A stretch of 37,123 bases of DNA from the NCBI RefSeq assembly GCF_000210715.1, contig NC_021038.1, positions 711,871 to 748,993 of the forward strand, read 5' to 3'. The position numbers and the translations under genes were made by a program. Under the pieces are notes generated by a model. That model was given only the letters and a program-made list of their open reading frames with translations. It did not search any database and was not told the origin of the DNA. This DNA is from Fretibacterium fastidiosum. Its GTDB lineage: Bacteria > Synergistota > Synergistia > Synergistales > Aminobacteriaceae. The first letter of the stretch is position 1. Every line of letters begins with the position of its first letter. Positions 24,900 to 33,788 of this stretch are shown one piece after another.

Positions 24900-26405
24900 T
24901 TGCTGGAGTACGTGGACCCCTTCCTCGTGGCGGGGCTTCTCTTCTTCCTGAGCCTCGTGGCGGGCACGCTCTCGGAGCGCATCAAGGTGCCGGGGCTCAT
25001 CCTGTTCCTGGCCATCGGAATGCTGGCGGGGGAGAACGGGCCGGGGGGGCTGCAGTTTGACGACGCGGTGACGACGAACTCCATCGGCACCTTCGCCTTG
25101 GCCTTCATCCTGTTCTCCGGCGGATTCGACACGCGGTGGGACGACGTGCGCCCCATCGTGCGGCAGGGGCTGGTGCTCTCGACGCTCGGCGTGTTCCTGA
25201 CGGCGCTCTTCATGGCCCTGCCGCTGGCCTGCCTGCCCCGCTTCTCCTTCAAGGACGCCTTCCTGCTGGGGGCGATCATCTCCTCGACGGATGCGGCCGC
25301 GGTGTTCTCCATCCTGAGGACCCAGAAGGTCGGGGTGAAGGGAAAGCTCAAGCCGCTTTTGGAGTTCGAGTCCGGCAGCAACGACCCCATGGCCGTGTTC
25401 CTCACCATCACCGCCCTGAAGTGGCTGAGCAGCGACAGCGTCCCCGTCGCCCAACTGGCCGCGAACTTCGTGGTTCAGATGGTGGCGGGCGGCGCCGTGG
25501 GCTGGATGATGGGCCGTCTGTCCTGCGCGATGATCGAGCGGCTGCGGGTGGAGAACGAGGCCCTCTATCCCGTGTGGGGCATCAGCATCGTGCTCTTCAC
25601 CTTCGGCCTGGCCAACAGCGTGAACGGCAACGGCTACCTGGCCGTCTACGTCTGCGGCATCGTGATGGGAGGGCAGGACTTCCTCTACAAGTACAGCCTG
25701 CAGCGCTTCCACGAGGGCTTCGCCTGGCTGATGCAGATCGTGATGTTCCTGGTGCTGGGGCTCCTGGTCAACCCCGTGGAGCTGATCAACCGGTCCGTCA
25801 TCGGGCTGGGGCTCCTGGTGTCGGCCTTCCTGATGTTCGCCGCCCGGCCGGCGGCGGTGTTCCTGTGCTCTGCCCTCAGCGACAGCAGCCTTCGGGAGAA
25901 GCTCTTCGTCAGTTGGACGGGCCTGCGGGGCGCCGTGCCCATCATCCTGGCCACGTACCCCCTGACGGAGGGGCACCCCCAGGCGCGCTTCATGTTCAAC
26001 CTGATCTTCTTCGTCGTGCTGACCTCCGTCATCCTGCAGGGCAAGACTCTGGCGACGGTCGCCCGGTGGCTGGGGCTGGACGCGACGGTGCGGGTCGCCC
26101 CCTCCTACCCCCTCTCCTTCGACCGCACCCCCGGCAGCGGCAGCGACGAAACGCGGGAGGTGGACATCCTGCCGGGCGCGGCGGTCATCGGCAGCACGGT
26201 GAGCGAGTTGAAGTTCCCGGAGGGCGTGACGATCCTCCTGATCAACCGCGGCTCCCGCTTCCTCATCCCCAAGGGCGGCACGCAGCTCGAAGCGGGAGAC
26301 ACGCTCCTGATCTTCGGCGAACGGGCCCGCCTGTCCTCGGTGGAACAGGCCCTGACCGAGAGGGGCGACGCCCCCCAGGACCTCCACTCGGACTCCTTCG
26401 AGTGA
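24900..26405 (+). CDS. Potassium/proton antiporter, CPA1 family (CvrA/NhaP2-like)
   Basis: Inner-membrane cation/proton antiporter of 501 residues. About 12 membrane segments fill residues 1-390; the exchange site is marked by FILFSGGFDT, IISSTDAAAVFSIL and LLEFESGSNDPMAVFL, with the conserved Asp of the NDPM motif, and by VSWTGLRGAVPIILATYPL. The C-terminal RCK_C-type regulatory domain (VDILPGAAVIGSTVSELKFP to DTLLIFGERARLSSVEQAL) is typical of the CvrA/NhaP2 group, which exports K+ and other cations. The TTG start follows the larE stop with no gap and has AAAGGAG eight bases upstream, so the two genes are co-translated. A role linked to LarE is not obvious. Confidence 0.9.
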   Translation: MLEYVDPFLVAGLLFFLSLVAGTLSERIKVPGLILFLAIGMLAGENGPGGLQFDDAVTTNSIGTFALAFILFSGGFDTRWDDVRPIVRQGLVLSTLGVFLTALFMALPLACLPRFSFKDAFLLGAIISSTDAAAVFSILRTQKVGVKGKLKPLLEFESGSNDPMAVFLTITALKWLSSDSVPVAQLAANFVVQMVAGGAVGWMMGRLSCAMIERLRVENEALYPVWGISIVLFTFGLANSVNGNGYLAVYVCGIVMGGQDFLYKYSLQRFHEGFAWLMQIVMFLVLGLLVNPVELINRSVIGLGLLVSAFLMFAARPAAVFLCSALSDSSLREKLFVSWTGLRGAVPIILATYPLTEGHPQARFMFNLIFFVVLTSVILQGKTLATVARWLGLDATVRVAPSYPLSFDRTPGSGSDETREVDILPGAAVIGSTVSELKFPEGVTILLINRGSRFLIPKGGTQLEAGDTLLIFGERARLSSVEQALTERGDAPQDLHSDSFE

Positions 26406-26429
26406 CCGATCCGGCCCGCTTTTTGCCCG

Positions 26430-26457
26430 TGGACTTCGGGGACGGATGCGGTATACT
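26430..26457 (+). promoter_or_regulatory. Candidate promoter of the L,D-transpeptidase operon
   Basis: TGGACT (26430-26435), 16 bases, TATACT (26452-26457). The predicted start gives a leader of about 60 bases. Confidence 0.45.
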
Positions 26458-26526
26458 TCTGAAGGTCTGACCGGTGGCAGGCAGCCGCTTTTGGGCGCTG
26501 AAATTTCAAACGATCAGGGGATGGAA

Positions 26527-27318
26527 ATGAACGCTTTTCTGGAGTTTATAAAGGACCTCTTGACGCTGCGGACCACGTGGATCGACAAGGGGCAGGGCCG
26601 CTGGGTGGCGCGGCGGCGGATGCATCCGCTGATGCGGCTCATCGTGTTCTGCGGCGCGGCGGCGGCGGTGACTGTCCTGGGGGTAGAGCTCCTCCGCAGC
26701 GGGCCCGTGCCCGCCCCTGAGGCAGAGGTCCCCCTGAGCGGTCCTCTCGATTCTCCGGACGTCCCGGCCCTCCTTGCGGACGAGGCGCTCGACGCGGCAA
26801 GCTCGGAGCCGGGTGCCGTCCTGCCGGAGGTGGAGGAGCCAGAGGACGAAACTCCCCAAATGACGGAGCCGACACCGACCCCCAGCGCCCTGCGGCCGCC
26901 CCGCGACGCGGGGAAGTACTGGATACTCATTAACAAGGGGCAGTACCGGCTGTCCCTCTATCGGGGGCGGGACCTGGTGAAGACCTACAACGTCGCGATT
27001 GGCAAGAACCCCGGAAACAAGCGCCGCGTTGGGGACAATCGCACGCCGGAGGGGCAGTTCCGCGTCCTGTCCATCGAAAACGCCTCGGGCTGGAAGCACG
27101 ACTTCGGCGACGGCAAGGGCGAGATCGCGGGGGCCTACGGGCCCTGGTTCATCCGGCTGGACACGGGGGGCTGGAAGGGCATCGGCATCCACGGCACCCA
27201 CGCTCCGGACTCCCTGGGGACCATGGCCTCCGAGGGTTGCATCCGCATGAACAACGACGAGATTCGCGACCTCAAAAACTACGCCTACCGCAACATGATC
27301 GTCAGGATAGAGAAATGA
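26527..27318 (+). CDS. L,D-transpeptidase (YkuD domain), membrane-anchored
   Basis: Cell-wall enzyme of 263 residues that forms or breaks 3-3 peptidoglycan cross-links, or attaches proteins to the wall. An N-terminal cytoplasmic segment leads into one membrane anchor (MRLIVFCGAAAAVTVLGVELL). An acidic, proline-rich linker follows, then the YkuD domain from KYWILINKGQYRLSLYRG. The catalytic signature is IHGTHAPDSLGTMASEGCIRMNN, interrupted here for length as HGTH (His 222) and SEGCIRM (Cys 238). ATG 26527 is chosen because AGGGG stands six bases before it; the in-frame ATG 26521 is too close. Its stop overlaps the next start (ATGA). Confidence 0.9.
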   Translation: MNAFLEFIKDLLTLRTTWIDKGQGRWVARRRMHPLMRLIVFCGAAAAVTVLGVELLRSGPVPAPEAEVPLSGPLDSPDVPALLADEALDAASSEPGAVLPEVEEPEDETPQMTEPTPTPSALRPPRDAGKYWILINKGQYRLSLYRGRDLVKTYNVAIGKNPGNKRRVGDNRTPEGQFRVLSIENASGWKHDFGDGKGEIAGAYGPWFIRLDTGGWKGIGIHGTHAPDSLGTMASEGCIRMNNDEIRDLKNYAYRNMIVRIEK

Positions 27319-28247
27319 CCGCGGCAGCGGGTTCGCCCCACGACTTCGGGGAGGGGCTGTTCCTGATCGACCTGCCTCAGAGGATGCCGGGCTTCCGGCG
27401 GTTCATCGCCTCCTGGTTCTTCGTGGACGCCCTGGGGCGGCGCGTCGTCGTGGACCCCGGCCCGGCGAACACGATCCCCCTCCTGAACGGGGCGCTGGAG
27501 CGCCTGACGGAGGACGTGGACCTCGTGCTGCTGACCCACATCCACCTGGACCACGCGGGGGGCGTCGGCGCCTTCTGCCGACGGTGGCCCCGGGCCGCCG
27601 TGCTGGCCCATCCTCGCGCCTTCTCCCACCTGCGGAGGCCGGAGCGGCTGTGGAGCGCCTCGGTGAGGACGCTGGGGAACGTGGCCCTGGCCTACGGCGA
27701 GCCGGAGCCGCTGACGGCCCCCCTCCTTTCGGAGGACCCCGACGGCCTGATCGAGGTCTTCCCGACCCCTGGTCACGCCCCTCACCACGTGGCCCTGCGA
27801 ACGCGGCCCAGGGAGGGCGGCCCCCTTCTCTTTATTGGCGAGGCCGCGGGATTGACGCTGCCGTCCTTGGACGGCGCGCTTTGGCTGCGGCCCACCACCC
27901 CGCCGCGCTTTGACGCCGCCGCCGCGCTGTCGTCGCTGGACCACGCCGCAGTGGCCCTGCGCGGGGACGAGCGCCTCTGCTACGCGCATTGGGGGCTGTC
28001 GGAGGACCCCGCCGGACGCCTGTCCCTGGCGCGGGAGCAGACGGAGCGCTGGCTGGAGCTCATCGGGACGATGTTGGACCGGAGGCCGGAGGAGGTCGTG
28101 GAGTGCCTGCTGAGGCGCGACCCCCTGCTTCAGGCCCGGCTGGACGAGGACCTGATGGTCCGGGAACGGCACTTCATGGCCAACAGCGTGCAGGGCTTCA
28201 TGGGGTTTCTGAATGAGGCTGGGCGCGGGCCGGCCCCCCGACCCTGA
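27315..28247 (+). CDS. Metallo-beta-lactamase-fold hydrolase
   Basis: A 310-residue binuclear-metal hydrolase. The signature LLTHIHLDHAGGVGAF (HxHxDH) lies near residue 75. Further ligands follow in VFPTPGHAPHHVALRT, with the bridging-Asp position apparently filled in FIGEAAGLTL by Glu, and the last His in CYAHWGLSED. The FASWFF-type opening and the C-terminal helical extension (LARE...WLELIG...FMGFL) resemble the glyoxalase II-like group acting on thioesters or lactones; the substrate is not known. It overlaps the L,D-transpeptidase gene by ATGA, so they are translationally coupled. Two short weak hairpins follow the stop (28249-28266, 28296-28313). Confidence 0.85.
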   Translation: MTAAAGSPHDFGEGLFLIDLPQRMPGFRRFIASWFFVDALGRRVVVDPGPANTIPLLNGALERLTEDVDLVLLTHIHLDHAGGVGAFCRRWPRAAVLAHPRAFSHLRRPERLWSASVRTLGNVALAYGEPEPLTAPLLSEDPDGLIEVFPTPGHAPHHVALRTRPREGGPLLFIGEAAGLTLPSLDGALWLRPTTPPRFDAAAALSSLDHAAVALRGDERLCYAHWGLSEDPAGRLSLAREQTERWLELIGTMLDRRPEEVVECLLRRDPLLQARLDEDLMVRERHFMANSVQGFMGFLNEAGRGPAPRP

Positions 28248-28330
28248 CGGGTTGCAGACCCAACCTACGGTTATAAAGAATGGCACCAGGCAGGGACTGT
28301 TTGGAAAAACAGTGTTATACCAATTCGCGT

Positions 28331-29344
28331 CTAATGTGGATTGCCTCCCCTGAAAGGGGAGGTGCCGCCAAGGGCGGCGGAGGGGTTCAGCCAGACGACC
28401 GGCCTCACGCAAGCCGATCTTTCGGGAGGATTGCGTGAGGCCACTTCCCTGCTGCAGACCTCCGCGCTGTGGGGACACCGCTCCGAGAAGGGACAGCCCG
28501 GAGGCAGGTTCGTCGGGTCCGGCATCAGGCCGGGGATGGGGCGCAGGCGGTCCGCCTTCCTCTCGAGGCTTGGGATGGAGCCAAAGAGCCCGATCGTGTA
28601 GGGGTGCTGGGGGGACTTGAAGATCTCGCGCAGGGCCCCGTACTCCATCAGCGTTCCCGCGTAGATGATCGCCACGTAGTCGCAGTTGTGGGCAACGACG
28701 CCCAGGTCGTGGGTGATGAGGATGACGGAGGTGCCCAACGCCTTCTTGAGGTCTCGAATCATCTCCAGCACCTGAGCCTGAATGGTGACGTCCAGCGCCG
28801 TCGTGGGCTCGTCGGCGATGAGGAGCGTGGGCGCGCAGGCCAGGGCGATGGCGATGCCGACCCGCTGCCGCATCCCGCCGGAGAACTGATGGGGATACTC
28901 CCTGCCCCTCTGCCCGGGGATCCCCACCATCTCCAGGATGCGGCAGGCCTCCTGCCAGGCCTCCTGACGACGGAGGTTCTTGTGCGCCTGGATGACCTCC
29001 ATGATCTGATCCCCGACGGTCATGACGGGGTTGAGGCTCGTCATGGGGTCCTGAAAGATCATGGAGATGCTGCGCCCCCGAATCTTGCGCATCTCCGCCT
29101 CCGACAGCTTCAGCAGGTCCTGTCCCTCGAACAGCACCGAACCCGACACGATCCGTCCGGGCGGAGAGGGGATGAGCCGCAGGACGCCCTTGCCGAGCGT
29201 CGTCTTCCCCGCGCCCGTCTCCCCGACCACGCCCAGCGTCCGCCCCTTGACGAGGCTCAGCGAGACGGAGTTCAGCGCCTTGACGACGCCGTCGTCGGTC
29301 TCGTAGTGGATGGCAAGGTCCTTGATCTCGATCAGCTTTTCCAT
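28331..29344 (-). CDS. dppD: Peptide ABC transporter ATP-binding protein (DppD/OppD type)
   Basis: ATPase of a di/oligopeptide importer, 337 residues. Walker A is GETGAGKTTLGKGVL, the Q-loop region FQDPMTSLNPVMTV, the signature FSGGMRQRVGIAIAL and Walker B LLIADEPTTALDVTIQAQ. The C-terminal iron-sulfur/peptide-transporter extension is present (PPGCPFSERCPHSAEVC). The last 15 or so residues (NPSAALGGTSPFRGG) are read from a dispersed repeat (28343-28387), so the native end has been replaced. The partner dppF and a binding protein are absent, and dppB is truncated, so the complete transporter is unlikely to work from this locus. Confidence 0.88.
   Translation of the reverse strand: MEKLIEIKDLAIHYETDDGVVKALNSVSLSLVKGRTLGVVGETGAGKTTLGKGVLRLIPSPPGRIVSGSVLFEGQDLLKLSEAEMRKIRGRSISMIFQDPMTSLNPVMTVGDQIMEVIQAHKNLRRQEAWQEACRILEMVGIPGQRGREYPHQFSGGMRQRVGIAIALACAPTLLIADEPTTALDVTIQAQVLEMIRDLKKALGTSVILITHDLGVVAHNCDYVAIIYAGTLMEYGALREIFKSPQHPYTIGLFGSIPSLERKADRLRPIPGLMPDPTNLPPGCPFSERCPHSAEVCSREVASRNPPERSACVRPVVWLNPSAALGGTSPFRGGNPH
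28343..28387 (-). repeat. Dispersed GC-rich repeat at the dppD 3' end
   Basis: Minus-strand AACCCCTCCGCCGCCCTTGG followed by the palindrome CCTCCCC-TTTCA-GGGGAGG. It is the same family as the copies at 35728-35780 and 37017-37069 and the partial copy at 30585-30607. It supplies the last codons of dppD. Confidence 0.65.
28401..28442. repeat. 12-bp inverted repeat inside the dppD 3' end
   Basis: GGCCTCACGCAA (28401-28412) and TTGCGTGAGGCC (28431-28442) are perfect inverted repeats with an 18-base loop, within the codons for REVASRNPPERSACVRP. It may be the original transcription hairpin region of dppD or the edge of an inserted sequence. Confidence 0.5.
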
Positions 29345-29354
29345 GTCGGCCGCC

Positions 29355-30257
29355 TCAGCTCTTCAACTTCGGGTCCAGCGCGTCGCGCAGGCCGTCGCCC
29401 ACGAGGTTGAGCGCCAGGATGGTGAGCATGATCCCCGCGCCGGGGATCATGGTGATGTGCCACGCATCGCGGATGTACGTTCGGGCGTTGGAGAGCATGG
29501 AGCCCCACTCCGGGGTCGGTGGCTGGATGCCCAGCCCAAGGAAGCTCAGCCCCGCGATGGAGAGGATGGCGCCCGCGACCCCCAGGGTGGACTGCACGAT
29601 CAGCGGGGCAAGCGAGTTGGGGACGATGTAGCGCATGATGATGCGCCCGTTGTCCGCGCCGACGGATCGCGCCGCCTCGATGAACTCCTGCTCCTTGACC
29701 GTCAGCACGGAGGCGCGGAGCGTGCGGGCGAACGTCGGGACGTAGGCGATGCTGATGGCGATCAGGACGTTGACCAGCCCCGGACCCAGAGCCGCCACGA
29801 TGGCCGTCGCCAGGAGCATGGAAGGGATCGCCAGCAGGACGTCCATGGCGCGCATCAGGACGTTGTCCAGCCTCTTGTAGTACCCTGCTACGGCCCCGAT
29901 GAGCCCTCCCAGGAGCGTCGAAAAGGCGATGCCCGCCATCCCCATGAAGAGGGAGTAGCGTATTCCCCAGAGCATCCTGAGGAACATGTCGCGCCCGAAC
30001 TCGTCCAGGCCGAAGATGTGCTCCGCGCTGGGGCCCTTCAGCCTCAGGCGAAGGTTCTGCTTGATGACGTGCGCGTTGTAGAACGCCCGGCCGTCGGCAA
30101 AATCCCAGAGTATGGTCGCCGCCGCGACGGCGGCCAGCAGGAGCAGGAAGACCAAAGAAAGGATGGCCAGCCGGTTCTTGCGGAACCGGCGCCACGCCTC
30201 CTCCCAGAGGGACCTCTGCTCTCGCTGCTCGTTGTCCTGCGAAATCCGATCGTTCAT
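29355..30257 (-). CDS. dppC: Peptide ABC transporter permease (DppC type)
   Basis: Inner-membrane permease of 300 residues. A charged N-terminus (RSLWEEAWRRFRKNRLAIL) precedes the first helix, then the periplasmic IFGLDEFGRDMFLRMLWGIRYS. Five more helices follow. The EAA loop is EFIEAARSVGADNGRIIMRYIVP, and the end is SFLGLGIQPPTPEWGSMLSNARTYI. The length is normal. GAGG eight bases before the start, nine bases after the dppB stop and ten bases before dppD show an original dppBCD operon. The gene itself is intact, although its pairing permease is not. Confidence 0.9.
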   Translation of the reverse strand: MNDRISQDNEQREQRSLWEEAWRRFRKNRLAILSLVFLLLLAAVAAATILWDFADGRAFYNAHVIKQNLRLRLKGPSAEHIFGLDEFGRDMFLRMLWGIRYSLFMGMAGIAFSTLLGGLIGAVAGYYKRLDNVLMRAMDVLLAIPSMLLATAIVAALGPGLVNVLIAISIAYVPTFARTLRASVLTVKEQEFIEAARSVGADNGRIIMRYIVPNSLAPLIVQSTLGVAGAILSIAGLSFLGLGIQPPTPEWGSMLSNARTYIRDAWHITMIPGAGIMLTILALNLVGDGLRDALDPKLKS

Positions 30258-30266
30258 GGCGGCACC

Positions 30267-30583
30267 TCACGCCTTCTGGTACTGAGATTTGATCCGGGGG
30301 TCCACGAAGGCGTAGATGATGTCGACCACCAGGTTGACGACGGAGAACATGACGGCCAGGAAGATGACGGAACCCAGCACCAGCGGCATGTCCTTGGACT
30401 TGATGGAGTCCACCATGAGCCTCCCCAGCCCCGGCCACGAGAAGATGGTCTCCGTCAGCATGGCGCCGCCCAAAAGGTGCCCAAATTGAAGCCCCACCGC
30501 CGTGACGATGGGGATGAGCGCGTTGCGCATCATGTGCCGCATGGTGACGGCGCCCTCCGAAATGCCCTTGGAGCGCGCGGTAA
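30267..30583 (-). pseudogene. dppB: dppB, 5'-truncated permease gene
   Basis: Only the last third of a DppB/OppB permease remains. Reading on this strand gives TARSKGISEGAVTMRHMMRN (the EAA loop), then ALIPIVTAVGLQFGHLLGG, TETIFSWPGLGRLMVDSI and the final helix ending FVDPRIKSQYQKA. A complete DppB has over 300 residues; about 200 N-terminal residues, including most membrane helices, are missing. Homology stops near 30583, where the dispersed repeat (AACCCCTCCGCCGCC...) begins, so the deletion or insertion junction lies in the repeat. An internal ATG at 30542 could start a 91-residue product, but that could not form a channel. A misassembly at the repeat would look the same. Confidence 0.75.
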
Positions 30584-30584
30584 C

Positions 30585-30607
30585 CGAAGGCGGCGGAGGG
30601 GTTGCCT
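30585..30607 (-). repeat. Partial dispersed repeat at the dppB junction
   Basis: Minus-strand GGCAACCCCTCCGCCGCCTT, the same start as the copy at 28343-28387, then passing straight into dppB sequence. The two copies border the 2.2-kb dppBCD remnant in the same orientation. Confidence 0.6.
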
Positions 30608-30703
30608 CTCGCGACGAACAACATCGGGCGTGCTGCGCGTTATGAGGTAGAATAGAACAGGAAGTGGAACGACCTTTTTAAATTTAAGGAGGTTCTCTGC
30701 GAA

Positions 30704-31895
30704 ATGTTCCGGACCCTTAAGATGCGCGGCGTCCTTGGAGCGGCGGCCCTGCTCCTGTCCCTGGCAGCCTCCGGGGCGCAGGCGGCGCCGGTTCGCGCGC
30801 GGGTGCTCTTCATCGGCGACATCATGGCGCACATCCAGCAGATCGACGCGGCGGAGCGCAGCGACCCGAAGAGGGGCAGAACCTGGGACTTCGCCCCGCA
30901 GTTCCACCGCGTGAAGCCCCTGCTGGCCGGGGCTTTTGTCGTGGGCAACCTGGAGACGACCTTTGCCGGCGAGTCCCGCGGCTACGCCGGGTACCCCTCG
31001 TTCAACACCCCGGATTCCCTGACGGAGGCGCTGAAGGGACTTGAGATCGACCTGGTGACCCTGGCGAACAACCACATCCTGGACCGGGGTGCCTCGGGCG
31101 CGCGGCGCACGGCGGAGGTCCTGGACGGAGCGGGCATCGCCTGGACGGGGCTCGGCACGGGGGAGGTGCTGGCGAACGACGCCCTCCTGCTGGAGCGGGA
31201 GGGGCTTCGCTGGGCCTTCGTCAACTGGACCTACGGCAGCAACCGAAGCCCTGCCTCGAAGGACGTCCACCTCAACGTCATCTCGGAGCCCGCCGTCGCC
31301 GCGGGCATGGCGCGGGGCGCGGGCGCTGAGTGCGGACGTCGTCGTGGCGTGCTTCCACTGGGGGGACGAGTACCATCTCTCGCCGAACGCGCGCCAGCGG
31401 CAGGCGGCGGATCAGGCCCTGGCGGGGGGGGCCGACCTGGTGATCGGGACGCACCCCCACGTCCTTCAGCCTGTGGAGGTGCGCGTCGGAGAGGACGGCG
31501 CGGCCCGGGCGATCGCCTGGTCACTGGGGAACTTCGTCTCGTTCCAGCGCACGCTGCCCCGCGAGCGGACCTGCATCCTCTCCGCGGAGTTCGAGAGGGA
31601 GGACGACGGCCGCACGCGCCTGACGCGGCTTGCGGCGGCTCCTCTGCAGGTCCTCCTCATGCCCTCCGGCAGGCGCGTCCGCCGCACGGAGGTGACCTAT
31701 GCCGGGACGGGAAGGGCCTTCAACCACTTTGGGCTCTCGAAGGAGGGCGTGGCGCGGCTCCAGCGCGCGGGGCACGCCGTCCTGGACTTCCTGGGAGCGC
31801 AGGAGGAGACGGACGAGTGGGGCTTCTACACGCTCTGGAGCGAAGCGTCCCCCGACGTCCTGCCGACCCCGCGGCGGACCTCCCCCTCGAACTAG
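30704..31895 (+). pseudogene. CapA-like (PGA_cap, metallophosphatase-fold) protein, frameshifted
   Basis: Homology to the CapA/PgsA family (poly-gamma-glutamate-associated, calcineurin-like fold) spans about 397 codons but in two frames. The first frame has a signal peptide (GVLGAAALLLSLAASGAQA), VLFIGDIMAH, VGNLETTFAGE, LVTLANNHILDRG and continues to about GMARGAG. The second frame resumes with ARALSADVVVACFHWGDEYH and GGADLVIGTHPHVLQP, SLGNFVSFQ, ending PRRTSPSN at 31895. The switch needs one extra base skipped within the G/C run at about 31309-31327. TAAGGAGG (30685-30692) supports ATG 30704. This is a real frameshift, a sequencing error in a G-run, or, less likely, programmed. It is followed after 12 bases by the WG-repeat gene, probably one operon. 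Confidence 0.78.
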
Positions 31896-31907
31896 CGTCC
31901 GGATGCC

Positions 31908-33788
31908 ATGCGGAGGACAAGACGCCTCCACGCCGCCTTCGCCCTGCTGGCCGCCCTGCTGACGTTCTGCGGCGAGGCCGGGGCCGCGCGGATCGACTGG
32001 TTCCTGCAGCCGGTCTGGGATCGCGCCTCCCGCTTCAGCGAGGGGTTGGCCGCCGTGTGTTCGGGCGGGCGCTGGGGGTTCATCGACCCGGCGGGAAGGT
32101 GGGCGGTGGAGCCCCGCTATGAGGATGCCCAGCCCTTCCGCGGCGGACTGGCCGCTGTCCTGCTGGATGGGCGATGGGGCTTCCTGGACCTCAAGGGGCG
32201 CCTCGCGGTCAAGCCCGCCTTCGCCGCCGCGTCCTCCTTCAGCGAGGGGCTGGCGGCCGTTCGGGCCGGCGACAAGTGGGGCTATGTCGACCGCAGGGGG
32301 ACGATGGCCATCGCCGCAAGCTTCGACCTGGCGGGGGACTTCTATCAGGGGCGAGCCGCGGTCACCAGCGGCGGGCGCTGCTTCTTCCTGGACCCGAAGG
32401 GCGTTCGGGTGGGGAGCCTGGACTTCGACGCGGCCTGGCCCTTCGTGGAGGACCGCGCTGCCGTCGTGGTGGACGGGAGGATGGGCTTCATCGACCGGGA
32501 GGGGCGCATGGCGGTTCCGCCGCGGTACGATCCCCCGGTGGGAGGCCGGGTGTTCAGCAGCGGCCTGGCGGGCGTGGAAATCCAGGGGCTGTGGGGCTAC
32601 ATCGACCTCAACGGGAGCTGGTTCGTCGAGCCCTTCTGCGAGGGGGTGGGGGACTTCAGCGACGGCCTGGGGCCGGTGCGCCGCGGCGGGCGCTGGGGGT
32701 TCGTCTCCCTGTCCGGCGAGCTTGCGATCCCCTACGCCTTCGAGGACGTGATGCCCTTCTCCGAGGGTGTGGCCAGCGCGGCCGTCGGCGGTCGCTGGGG
32801 CTACATCGACCGTCTGGGCTCCTGGATGGCGGACCCGGTGTTCCTGGAGGCGTGGCCCTTCAGCGAGGGCCTGGCGCCGGTGCGCAGCGCTCTGAACGGG
32901 CGGTGGGGGTACGTGGGGCGCAACGTCGCCCCCCTCTTTGGGGGACGCGCCTTCGACGGGGCGGAACCTTTTTCGGAAGGGTTCGCCCTCGTGGCGTTGG
33001 CGGGGCGAAGGTTCTTCATCGACGAGGAGGGGCGGGACGCTTTCGACGCCGCGTTCGCGGACGCCCGGAGCTTTTCGGACGGCCTGGCCGCCGTCGTGGC
33101 AGGGGGCTGGTGGGGCTACATCGACCGGCAGGGACGGACGGCGATCCCGCCGCAATTCGAGGCCGCGGGCGCCTTCCACGACGGGCTGGCCCCCGTCCGC
33201 GCCAAGGGGAAGTGGGGGTACATCGATCGGCGCGGCCGGTGGGTCGTCAAGGCCGCCTACGACGCGGCGTGGCCCTTCAGCGAGGGGCTGGCCGCCGTCA
33301 GGAAGGGCCGATCGCTGGGTTACATCGACGCGGCGGGCCGGACGACGATCCCCTTCAAGCTCACTCCACCCGGCGACGGTGCGGAAGCCGGGCCCTTCAG
33401 CGAGGGGCTGGCCGCCGTCCTGAGCGGGGGCCGGACGGCCTTCATGGACAGGGGCGGCAGGGTCGTGATCAAGGGCGCCTTTAAGGCCTGGCGCGGCGCG
33501 GCGCCGCGCTTCCGGTCGGGCATCGCTGCGGTGGAGGACGGGAACGGACGGGAGTTCTTCATCAACCGTGAGGGGGACGACGTCGGCGCAAGGGGCTTCG
33601 CGGCCGCCGAGAAGGGAGCCGCGACGCTCGTCCGGCCCTATCGTGCCCCTTCGGGGCTCTTTGGGTATCGGCGTTCCGACGGCGTGATCCTGGTCCCCCC
33701 GTTCCTGGAGCGCGCGGGGGAGTTTCAGGACGGACGCGCCCCCGTCTCCCTGGGCGGCCGATGGTGGTACATCCCCCAGCCCAGATAG
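31908..33788 (+). CDS. Exported WG-repeat protein
   Basis: A 626-residue secreted protein: signal peptide (LHAAFALLAALLTFCGEAGA), then about 16 tandem WG (KWG/WG_beta) repeats of roughly 35-40 residues up to the C-terminus. A typical unit reads PFSEGLAAVR..GKWGYIDRRG, then a hydrophobic strand and xxFxxAx before the next PFSEG. Most keep the aromatic-Gly-Tyr/Phe-Ile-Asp core; units 4, 5, 9, 10, 14 and 15 are looser (RCFFLD, RMGFID, RRFFID). WG repeats form beta-rich scaffolds of unknown ligand. The ATG is 12 bases after the capA-like stop and has a poor ribosome site, which suggests coupling. The opposite strand is open over the whole gene because of codon bias; that frame is not a gene. Confidence 0.88.
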   Translation: MRRTRRLHAAFALLAALLTFCGEAGAARIDWFLQPVWDRASRFSEGLAAVCSGGRWGFIDPAGRWAVEPRYEDAQPFRGGLAAVLLDGRWGFLDLKGRLAVKPAFAAASSFSEGLAAVRAGDKWGYVDRRGTMAIAASFDLAGDFYQGRAAVTSGGRCFFLDPKGVRVGSLDFDAAWPFVEDRAAVVVDGRMGFIDREGRMAVPPRYDPPVGGRVFSSGLAGVEIQGLWGYIDLNGSWFVEPFCEGVGDFSDGLGPVRRGGRWGFVSLSGELAIPYAFEDVMPFSEGVASAAVGGRWGYIDRLGSWMADPVFLEAWPFSEGLAPVRSALNGRWGYVGRNVAPLFGGRAFDGAEPFSEGFALVALAGRRFFIDEEGRDAFDAAFADARSFSDGLAAVVAGGWWGYIDRQGRTAIPPQFEAAGAFHDGLAPVRAKGKWGYIDRRGRWVVKAAYDAAWPFSEGLAAVRKGRSLGYIDAAGRTTIPFKLTPPGDGAEAGPFSEGLAAVLSGGRTAFMDRGGRVVIKGAFKAWRGAAPRFRSGIAAVEDGNGREFFINREGDDVGARGFAAAEKGAATLVRPYRAPSGLFGYRRSDGVILVPPFLERAGEFQDGRAPVSLGGRWWYIPQPR

